A stretch of 6,903 bases of DNA, from positions 1 to 6,903 of the forward strand of contig JBGTKH010000149.1 of the NCBI GenBank assembly GCA_041744735.1, written 5' to 3'. This DNA is from JBGTKH01 sp041744735. GTDB lineage: Bacteria; Planctomycetota; Planctomycetia; Pirellulales; Pirellulaceae. Within the stretch, counting starts at the first letter, position 1; each line of letters begins with the position of its first letter. The notes under the pieces are model-generated. The model saw only the letters and a program-made list of their open reading frames with translations. It was not told the origin of the DNA and did no database searches. Both the position numbers and the translations under genes were made by a program. Below are positions 1-5,285 of the stretch, piece after piece.

Positions 1-83
1 ACGTCGTTGTCGAATGTCAACTCGCCGGCCGAAACTGCCGACACCGCAAACGCGCTTAGCAGTCGCATTTCAAGTGCGAACAT
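1..83 (-). CDS. N-terminal fragment of an exported protein, possibly PSCyt1-type (planctomycete cytochrome c)
   Basis: An open frame of 27 codons plus two bases starts at ATG 83-81 and runs off the left edge without a stop. The peptide is MFALEMRLLSAFAVSAVSAG followed by ELTFDND. It has a charged start, an alanine/valine/serine-rich hydrophobic stretch and a VSA-type cleavage site near residues 18-20, so it looks like a Sec signal peptide. A second in-frame ATG at 68-66 gives MRLLSAF and a more classical signal peptide; the choice is open. GAGG lies very close to the first ATG (GAGGTAATG) and too far from the second. The mature start, LTFDND plus a GT- codon (valine), resembles the opening of planctomycete PSCyt1/DUF1549 proteins, in which a 'F-x-x-D-V-x-P-I-L' segment precedes a CxxCH haem site. 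The haem motif would lie outside the window, so the family call is a guess from seven residues. A candidate promoter lies about 145 bases upstream. Confidence 0.5.
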   Translation of the reverse strand, partial: MFALEMRLLSAFAVSAVSAGELTFDND

Positions 84-229
84 TACCTCACTTCGTCCGG
101 CAACGCGCTGTACACGCAAATCCCCGACATTGCGTGGAAAAATGAAACCGTGAGCGCTGCGGTGGCGGGTGATCATCATCGTTCGGTCGAGGTCCAATCG
201 GCGGGTACAAAAACTTGGCGGGAAACAAC

Positions 230-258
230 AGTATCCAACAATCACGCGGAAAATTCAA
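230..258 (-). promoter_or_regulatory. Candidate sigma70-type promoter for the gene at 83-1
   Basis: Reading the minus strand, TTGAAT (258-253) and GATACT (235-230) are separated by exactly 17 bases; each matches four of six consensus positions. It sits in the 268-base gap between the DUF3500 gene and the partial exported-protein gene, and predicts a leader of about 140 bases. I see no gene in this gap. Planctomycete promoters are not always consensus-like, so this is only a pattern match. Confidence 0.35.
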
Positions 259-314
259 CGGTGGGCCAGTAGTGCAATCAGCATGAAGAATCGCACTGGG
301 GTGTGACTCAATCC

Positions 315-350
315 TTCCTGGCAACTTGGGGAATCATCGCCTTGCCGGAA
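315..350 (-). terminator. Stem-loop just after the DUF3500 stop codon, possible terminator
   Basis: On the minus strand, TTCCGGCAA (350-342) pairs with TTGCCAGGAA (324-315). This gives nine base pairs with one bulged base and a 17-base loop. It begins one base after the TAA of the DUF3500 gene, which is where a terminator or 3'-end-stabilising hairpin is expected. No run of T follows, so it is not a textbook intrinsic terminator. Confidence 0.35.
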
Positions 351-351
351 C

Positions 352-1428
352 TTAGTGATGGTGGTGCGTGTGGTAATGTTCGAGCATGGCGTCGCCGAAG
401 TCGTTGTCGAAGTCGCGGTAGACACAGTGCACGTGATTGGCGCCGTCTTGCGTGTTGTCGTACTCGATCAGGAACGTCGGGCCTTGAATCAGGTAATGAT
501 GCGGCTCGCCGGGCTCCAGTCCGCCTGCCCAGATGAAATGAATCTTGTCCGTGCCGGCGCGATCGATGCGGGCCAGGTCCTGATCCGCCAGTTCCTTGCG
601 AATGCGTCCGATGTGTTCACGCACCAGCTTCATCAGAATCTCGCGCTGCTCATGCTTCATCGCCGCGGCCGCCAGCCCGCGCGGTTTGTCGCGTTCGATG
701 CGGCGTTTGTTACCCGTGGTCAGTCCGCCCACGGTTTCGGTGAGGAAGTCCGGAATCTTTCTGAAACCGGTTTTCCGTTGTTCGGCGTCGAATGATTTGG
801 CCAGCGCCCGCCCGAGTTCGGTCTCCCATTTCAGAACCTGAAGCCCTTTGCGTGGCCCGTCCGGAACCGTGGCCGGAATCGCGCCAAAGAACGACGGCGT
901 CACCGAGATCCAGCGTCCCGCGACGACCGTCACGTTCAGCGACAGATGAAAACCTTCGACGCGGTATCCCCACGTCCCGTCCGGCGATGGATTGCCGAAG
1001 ATGGTGAAGTAGTACTGATCCGAATCGCGGTACACATTGTGCATCTCGTCGGTCTCGCGCAGGTAATCGCCGAGGCTCATGATCGTCAGTGCCTTCTGAT
1101 TGCCAACATGACTTAGCGCGGCACTCATCAGCGCATATCCCAGTTGCCGCTGTCCGTCCTTGAGCTGCTTGAGCGGCACGCCACGCCGCGCGATCGGAAA
1201 GAAATGGAAATTCCCCCGTTCGGCATCCTGAAACAAATACTTCGCCTGCATCGCTGGATCGAGTGAATCAATGAACCGCTGCGCGGTCACTGCAAGTTCC
1301 TGCGCAACCTCCCGCGAATCAATCGCATTCGGCGGCACTTCGACCGGGTCATCCGCCCCAGCGATCGACAGCGACACGACCGCAGCCATCAGCGTCAAGC
1401 AACAAAAACATCGGCGAGTGTAACTCAT
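352..1428 (-). CDS. DUF3500 family exported protein
   Basis: A 358-residue protein of the DUF3500 family; the family's biochemical function is not known to me. The start at ATG 1428 is chosen over the longer frame (ATG 1518) because GAGAGGA lies five bases upstream (1440-1434) and because it opens a signal peptide: MSYTRRCFCC, a hydrophobic run, then SIAGA-DD with cleavage near residue 24. Family features, numbered from this start, are the DSDQYYFTIFGNP segment (about 135-147), WGYRVEGFHLSLN (153-165), a TPSFFGAIPA stretch (177-186), and a C-terminal block with a YLIQGPTFLIEYD segment (312-324) and NHVHCVYRDFDNDFG (331-345). Histidines in the last block and the natural tail HYHTHHHH (351-358) could bind metal; that is inference. 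Length and order fit a complete protein. It is probably periplasmic or secreted, is transcribed from its own promoter (1503-1475), and shows no obvious functional link to the methylase/HNH genes upstream. The family call is confident from sequence pattern; the role is unknown. Confidence 0.85.
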   Translation of the reverse strand: MSYTRRCFCCLTLMAAVVSLSIAGADDPVEVPPNAIDSREVAQELAVTAQRFIDSLDPAMQAKYLFQDAERGNFHFFPIARRGVPLKQLKDGQRQLGYALMSAALSHVGNQKALTIMSLGDYLRETDEMHNVYRDSDQYYFTIFGNPSPDGTWGYRVEGFHLSLNVTVVAGRWISVTPSFFGAIPATVPDGPRKGLQVLKWETELGRALAKSFDAEQRKTGFRKIPDFLTETVGGLTTGNKRRIERDKPRGLAAAAMKHEQREILMKLVREHIGRIRKELADQDLARIDRAGTDKIHFIWAGGLEPGEPHHYLIQGPTFLIEYDNTQDGANHVHCVYRDFDNDFGDAMLEHYHTHHHH

Positions 1429-1444
1429 GGTGGTCCTCTCTGAC

Positions 1445-1479
1445 AAAGTATTGCCGAATCGTGGTGTGAAAAATACTTT
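1445..1479. repeat. 8-bp inverted repeat in the DUF3500 leader
   Basis: Arms AAAGTATT (1445-1452) and AATACTTT (1472-1479) are perfect inverted repeats with a 19-base centre. The distal arm overlaps the proposed -10 hexamer of the DUF3500 promoter and the near arm lies just before the ribosome-binding site. It could be an operator or a leader hairpin in the mRNA. AT-rich 8-mers can arise by chance, so the support is modest. Confidence 0.4.
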
Positions 1480-1503
1480 CCCAACATTCGATTCCCATGT
1501 CAA
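1475..1503 (-). promoter_or_regulatory. Candidate promoter of the DUF3500 gene
   Basis: A perfect TTGACA -35 box on the minus strand (1503-1498) is followed 17 bases later by GAAAGT (1480-1475), a poor -10 that keeps three consensus positions, next to an AT-rich GTATTTTT stretch. Initiation near 1468 would give a leader of about 40 bases before ATG 1428. The TTGACA overlaps the TGA that ends the short open frame upstream. Confidence 0.4.
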
Positions 1504-1622
1504 CATTCTGAAAGCCAAGCGACTTCGATTCGCAAGCGGCCTTTATCGATAACGGCAACTCTGGCGCGCACACGTTCCTCATTAAAGCGAGCGAGCAACT
1601 CCTCGTCGTTCGGTGTCCGATT
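1500..1622 (-). other. Short protein-like open frame after the small cassette gene, possible mini-gene or remnant
   Basis: Directly after the TAA (1625-1623) of the 92-residue gene, the same frame stays open for 40 codons to TGA at 1502-1500. The peptide includes NDEELLARFNEERVRARVAV, then an IDKGRLRIEVAWLSEC ending. It alternates charged and hydrophobic residues like a real helix-plus-strand segment rather than random translation. There is no ATG. TTG at 1598 has GAGGAG immediately against it with no spacer, and GTG at 1571 has AGGAA too close, so no convincing independent start exists. It may be a tail of the 92-residue protein cut off by a nonsense change, a remnant of a gene disrupted when the cassette arrived, or a small protein with an unusual start. 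Chance cannot be excluded at this length. Confidence 0.3.
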
Positions 1623-1901
1623 TTAATCGAAGTTGACGTAGATTGTATCGTCCACAGCCTGTACGCCGCCGGGGCAAGTGACCTTGTAACGCCTGTCGCG
1701 CTTGACCTTCAGAGGAGCATTGCGAAGGATTGCGCCGACCTGCAGCGATTCTGACCCGACATAGCTTCCTGACGACGAAGGAGTCGCCGAGGTATAAGCG
1801 TCGCGAATTTCCCGGACCGAACGCGCTATGACTTTGCTGCATCGGTCGATGGGACCGACGTGGCTTGGCGACGCATCGTAGCAAACGCAAATCGGTGTCA
1901 A
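1623..1901 (-). CDS. Small protein of unknown family, third gene of the methylase/HNH cassette
   Basis: A 92-residue protein I do not recognise. The only usual start in this frame is TTG 1901-1899, which overlaps the HNH gene's TGA as TTGA; this suggests translation by re-initiation after the HNH protein. Upstream bases offer no clear Shine-Dalgarno sequence. The codons look like real coding sequence, with mixed synonymous choice and C or G often third, and the frame ends naturally at ...IYVNFD-TAA. There are four cysteines: C5 and C7 (ICVCYD), C21, and C76 (VTCPGG). A serine-rich middle (about 38-52) precedes a basic patch LKVKRDRRYKV (64-74). The C-terminal third looks like beta strand: YKVTC, then DDTIYVNFD. 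No signal peptide or membrane segment is seen. Its place at the end of a coupled operon implies a role with the methylase and nuclease, such as control, accessory recognition or immunity, but nothing in the sequence says which. Confidence 0.6.
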   Translation of the reverse strand: MTPICVCYDASPSHVGPIDRCSKVIARSVREIRDAYTSATPSSSGSYVGSESLQVGAILRNAPLKVKRDRRYKVTCPGGVQAVDDTIYVNFD

Positions 1902-2515
1902 TAGGTCGCCGGTAGTTTGCCTCGCTCGCGCAACGCAAAGTAACAGTTCTCCGCGCCTTCCGGATTCGAGTTTGACGGGGCACGCTTCCGCCGCAGGTCA
2001 GGAGGATCGTCCGGGAACGCCATGCTCTCTTCGTAGAGATCGGGATGCGAGTGGCGAAGGGCTTCAAGAATGCGCATCCAGCGCGAGCGGTGCCCAACGT
2101 TGGACGGATTATTTAATCGTAGCACGTCTTGTAGCTTCCTGCCGTCGGCATTCAGCGGTTCGACTTCTCCGTCCGCCTTAATTCGCAGGCAATCGCCAAA
2201 CGCAACAGCGCACGGATCGGGAACGGAGAGAACATCGCTTTTAGCGGCGTTGCAGGTCCGGCAGGCGTAGAGGAGGTTCGCGTATTCGCACTTTCCAAGC
2301 GGATCGACAGAGACAGGCACGAAGTGTTCGATATCAAAGGTTCCCGGTCGGCCGTACCACTGCTCCCTGTGGAGGCAAAACACGCACCGAAACGTGAACT
2401 CATCGCGCAGCCAATCACGATAGCTGCCGTAGTCGTCATAGCCGGCCGGCCCGTGACGACGAACATGTGGCTCAGCGGGGTACTCGAATCCTGTCATCAA
2501 ACATCCTTGTGTCAT
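1898..2515 (-). CDS. HNH endonuclease, putative restriction partner of the adjacent DNA methylase
   Basis: A 205-residue HNH (beta-beta-alpha metal) nuclease. The core is complete: C44-x-x-C47 (CVFC), D61-I-E-H64 (FDIEHFVP), N80 (YANLLYAC), C85-x-x-C88-N89 (CRTCN) and K92. H64 is the expected general base, and the two CxxC pairs likely hold a structural zinc. The segment before the core, RRHGPAGYDDYGSYRDWLRD (20-39), is typical of standalone bacterial HNH proteins. The C-terminal half (about 100-205) is unassigned but includes a charged helical region, and there is no signal peptide, so it is cytoplasmic. ATG 2515 overlaps the methylase TGA as ATGA, with AAAGG seven bases upstream. A second ATG at 2497 (residue 7) has AAGGA at a six-base spacing and may be the true start, giving 199 residues. 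Overlap with the methylase upstream and the small gene downstream indicates one transcript. Restriction of unmethylated DNA is inferred from context, not shown by the domain. Confidence 0.88.
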   Translation of the reverse strand: MTQGCLMTGFEYPAEPHVRRHGPAGYDDYGSYRDWLRDEFTFRCVFCLHREQWYGRPGTFDIEHFVPVSVDPLGKCEYANLLYACRTCNAAKSDVLSVPDPCAVAFGDCLRIKADGEVEPLNADGRKLQDVLRLNNPSNVGHRSRWMRILEALRHSHPDLYEESMAFPDDPPDLRRKRAPSNSNPEGAENCYFALRERGKLPATY

Positions 2516-5118
2516 TTGCCGGCCTTTGCCAACACCAGGTCTTCGAGTTGTTCGAGTACGTCGGTCGGCCGCGGAGCGACTTGCTCCAAATGATAGTCCG
2601 CATAAGCCTGCAAGCCGTCGAGTTCGGAACGCTCCGATGAAGACAACGTCCCGCAGATGTCTTTGTCAATCAATTCTCCCCGTCTGCGGTTGGCCGTGGA
2701 CCAATCCGCTTCGTAATCCACGAAATCGGCGAAGTGGAGTTTTCCTTCCAGCTCGTCGGGAAGGAATCGGGTTTGGTCGAAGGACACGCCGACTCGCTCC
2801 CAACCGTTAAAGAGCGAGAGGATCGCTTTTTCGAGTTTGCGAGGCAAGCCGTAAAGCCGAAGCACTTCCGCGTCGACCTGGGCCATGAGCTTTCTTAGCA
2901 CTTCACTTGTCGCTCTGTCCGTAGCCCCTGCTAGATAGACGCGTACAGCTTCCTCGACGGCACCAAAGTCCGAACTCGCCGGCAACGGAATCTGACGCAT
3001 ATCTCCAACGAGGTTATGCCGCTTTCCGAGATGACAAAACGCGTACGCATTGGCGATAGGCGAATTCAAGAACGCCCAAAGCACCGCGAGCGAACACTCA
3101 CGCGGCCTTGCGGTAACAAAAGTACTAGCGAAGGCACGACCTTTGCCGTCAATCAATGCTTTGAGTCGCCACGGGCCGCGAGTTACGGGAGAGTAATTGA
3201 GCAAGACCTGAGGGGCATCAACGGTGGTGCCGAATAGCGGACGTCTGATGGCTTCGTCGTCTAAATTCATCCAGAACAGTTGTGGGAGTTCGTGTAATTG
3301 AATACCTCGTTCGAAACGAACAAATCCTTGCTTGGCACCAGGGAAGCGTTGCTCTGAATAAGTACTGACTCCGTCGGGTAACGATTTGCTGTGGTACATC
3401 AGCCCCTGGCCGATGACCGCCACGTCACTTGCTTTGGGGTTGTCTGACAGCTCAGACCAGACTTCCTCTAGGTCGGGAACACGCAAGTCCCAATGAACAC
3501 GTTCATTGAAACGCGACTGCGGAACGATACGCGTATTTGGGGCGTTGTACGATTGACGAAAACCCTCCATTTCTCGTTCGCGAATCCGGCGGTATCGCAC
3601 ACTCGGTCGCGTTGGTGACCGCAGAGGCAAACGCCGCCCGAGTAGAATCGCCGACTCAGCATCCGAGAATGAAAAGACCTTGTCGGGGAACAGTGAAATC
3701 TCTCTTAGCTCGTAGTTCTCGACAATCATTTTCCGAACATCTTGGGCAAAGCTACTGTGCAGCACACCCGCTGGGAGGATCACACCGAAGACACTGCCGT
3801 CCGTCAGGGAGGGTAACGTCCGTCGCAGCATTTCCGCAGCCTTGTTGTAGATGCAGATTTCTGTTCCTTGCCTTTTGTAGGTAGCGGTCTCCTGTTCTGA
3901 AAAGTTTCCAAACGGCGGATTGGCAAGGAAAATCGTATTCCCCTTCGTCTGTTCCCCCAGGCGATCGCCGATAAACATATCCTCGACGCGCAAATCCCAA
4001 CCGTCCGGGTTTGGGATATCGGTTAGCGTCAATGAGAGTCTCGCAAGCTCGAGTGCAAACGCATCGATGTCGGTACCGTGCAATCGACTTCGCAGATACG
4101 GGCCGCGACGGCTGGGGACGGATTTGTCGGCAGGTAGAAGTTGCGTCAGCAGCCGCATTGCCGACACGAGAAATGCAGCGTGCCCGCAAGCAGGCTCAAA
4201 AACACTTCGATCGTTCTCGGGGATGTCCTCGATCCAATCGGCAAGATGCCCGAGCACATAGTCGACGAGATACGAAGGAGTGCTGTGCGTGCCGAGCTGT
4301 GACCGCGTCCTTTTTGAAATGAGAGTGTTCTCGTAGACGAAGGCGAGCGATTCGGTTGTCGTCAACGCCAAGCTGCTGAATCGGTCGATCGTCCGGGCCG
4401 ACTCGCGCAGCGCTTCGAGCTTCTGCTTCGAACCGGCACTGAATGGCTCCGTGCCGTAATGCTTGGCGACACGCTGGAATACGTCCTCAACGTCGTCTAG
4501 GTCCAGATCTTCAAAGTTGGGCACTTGCTTGTCGCGGAGGATCTTGCCAGAGACAAGCCAGAAAATGGTCTGCAGTAGCCATTGTCCCTGCTCACTCGTC
4601 ACGTCATCCCAGCCGAGTTGCTTCTTCAATCCGGTGACGTTCCGTGAAATGAGGCGGCTGAGGGCTGTTCCAACCTCTTCCTCAATCAGAGGCATCACGC
4701 CCACATCGACGAAGTCCAACTGGTATTCGCTTCGCACGCGGCCGAGAGTCTTGGCGCGGTAAACGGCGTCCGGAGAGAATTTGTCCTGATGCGCACGAAA
4801 GAACCCGTCAATCTTCGCAGCCGGCACGCTTTCCAGCCATTCTGCCGAGTCTCGACCTTGCTTCCACCATTGAAGGCTGTCCTGACAGCACACAAAGACG
4901 AGTGGTGCGCCTATCGACCGGCACGCTTCGACGGCCTTGCGCGGCTCCGGACTCTCGGATAGAACTGCCACGCACGCCGAACGGGAATCTGTGGGGAATT
5001 GAGCGAAGCCAATAAGCGGTATCGTATGGTTGTCGCCAAGCGCGAAGTCACTGCGCAGCAGATTCGGTCGATACCCGCACGAGCGCAGCGGGTTCTTCAG
5101 GTCTTCCGGTCTCAGCAA
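2512..5118 (-). CDS. Gamma-class N6-adenine DNA methyltransferase with built-in target-recognition region (type IIG/Eco57I-like)
   Basis: An 868-residue cytoplasmic enzyme expected to transfer methyl from S-adenosylmethionine to adenine N6 at a specific site. In order: an N-terminal region (about 30-90) with alternating strands and helices like a degenerate nuclease fold but without a visible PD-ExK; a helical connector (about 140-270); motif X at HSTPSYLVDYVL (278-289); motif I FEPACGHAAF (307-316); GTDIDAFALELARLSL (348-363); motif IV LANPPFGNF (398-406), whose NPPF marks an adenine methylase; and later motifs to about 495. The TRD-like region (about 565-715) includes NYSPVTRGPWRLKA and AFLNSPIANAYA. 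A helix with the common RLYGLP segment (754-759) follows. The last 75 residues form an acidic/basic helical tail containing NRRRGELIDKDICGTL (810-825). The start at TTG 5118 is the only usual one; GAGGAG lies eight bases before an in-frame ATC (5130), four codons upstream. It overlaps the HNH gene by ATGA. Its recognition sequence cannot be read from the protein. Confidence 0.88.
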   Translation of the reverse strand: MLRPEDLKNPLRSCGYRPNLLRSDFALGDNHTIPLIGFAQFPTDSRSACVAVLSESPEPRKAVEACRSIGAPLVFVCCQDSLQWWKQGRDSAEWLESVPAAKIDGFFRAHQDKFSPDAVYRAKTLGRVRSEYQLDFVDVGVMPLIEEEVGTALSRLISRNVTGLKKQLGWDDVTSEQGQWLLQTIFWLVSGKILRDKQVPNFEDLDLDDVEDVFQRVAKHYGTEPFSAGSKQKLEALRESARTIDRFSSLALTTTESLAFVYENTLISKRTRSQLGTHSTPSYLVDYVLGHLADWIEDIPENDRSVFEPACGHAAFLVSAMRLLTQLLPADKSVPSRRGPYLRSRLHGTDIDAFALELARLSLTLTDIPNPDGWDLRVEDMFIGDRLGEQTKGNTIFLANPPFGNFSEQETATYKRQGTEICIYNKAAEMLRRTLPSLTDGSVFGVILPAGVLHSSFAQDVRKMIVENYELREISLFPDKVFSFSDAESAILLGRRLPLRSPTRPSVRYRRIREREMEGFRQSYNAPNTRIVPQSRFNERVHWDLRVPDLEEVWSELSDNPKASDVAVIGQGLMYHSKSLPDGVSTYSEQRFPGAKQGFVRFERGIQLHELPQLFWMNLDDEAIRRPLFGTTVDAPQVLLNYSPVTRGPWRLKALIDGKGRAFASTFVTARPRECSLAVLWAFLNSPIANAYAFCHLGKRHNLVGDMRQIPLPASSDFGAVEEAVRVYLAGATDRATSEVLRKLMAQVDAEVLRLYGLPRKLEKAILSLFNGWERVGVSFDQTRFLPDELEGKLHFADFVDYEADWSTANRRRGELIDKDICGTLSSSERSELDGLQAYADYHLEQVAPRPTDVLEQLEDLVLAKAGK

Positions 5119-5138
5119 GACAGCTGCGATGGCGACGG

Positions 5139-5144
5139 CTCCTC
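5139..5144 (-). promoter_or_regulatory. Strong ribosome-binding-site-like sequence before the methylase gene
   Basis: GAGGAG on the minus strand is a near-perfect Shine-Dalgarno core. It lies 20 bases from the TTG start at 5118, too far for ordinary use, but eight bases from an in-frame ATC at 5130-5128. Either the methylase begins at a very rare ATC codon, giving N-terminal IAAVLLRPED read with initiator Met, or an original ATG has mutated and TTG is now used weakly, or the match is chance. Low methylase translation could matter for the balance with the nuclease. Confidence 0.35.
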
Positions 5145-5169
5145 GGTGCGTTCGGTATTCAAATTGAGA

Positions 5170-5186
5170 TTGCCTTATGCAGGCAA
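5170..5186. repeat. Inverted repeat TTGCCT-N5-AGGCAA upstream of the methylase, possible operator
   Basis: Perfect 6-base arms (5170-5175 and 5181-5186) flank a 5-base centre, about 52 bases before the TTG start of the methylase. Its symmetry and size suit a dimeric repressor site, and restriction-modification operons are often autoregulated. No classical C-protein gene is visible in the window. Chance occurrence is possible. Confidence 0.35.
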
Positions 5187-5230
5187 CTGAAATGGCAGTT
5201 TCGATATTCTACCGACACCTTCGGACCAAC

Positions 5231-5260
5231 GCATCACCATATCTGCGGGCGATATGATGC
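5231..5260 (-). promoter_or_regulatory. Long imperfect stem-loop between the sialidase and methylase genes
   Basis: The arms GCATCATATC (5260-5251 on the minus strand) and GATATGGTGATGC (5243-5231) form ten base pairs with three bulged bases around a 7-base GC-rich loop. It begins 25 bases after the sialidase TGA (5288-5286). No T-run follows, so it may be a weak or factor-dependent terminator of the sialidase transcript. It also lies just downstream of a TTGACT box (5269-5264) that could be a -35 element for the methylase cassette. The matching -10 position (5246-5241, GCAGAT) is poor and falls inside the dyad, so an operator role is equally possible. Confidence 0.4.
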
Positions 5261-5285
5261 GACAGTCAAAGGAATTCAGGCGTAA

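Noticed and set aside
355..795. Plus-strand 146-codon open frame rich in valine and arginine
   Set aside because: It lies entirely opposite the well-supported DUF3500 gene, has no ribosome-binding site and its product resembles no family.
1582..2097. Minus-strand 171-codon frame crossing the HNH and small genes
   Set aside because: It conflicts with the HNH frame, is arginine-rich, and the TTGA overlap favours the 92-residue gene instead.
2512..5118. Methylase as BREX PglX or a DISARM methylase
   Set aside because: No PglZ, BrxC, helicase or phospholipase D partner is visible, and the protein is shorter than a typical PglX; only the generic adenine methylase class is supported.
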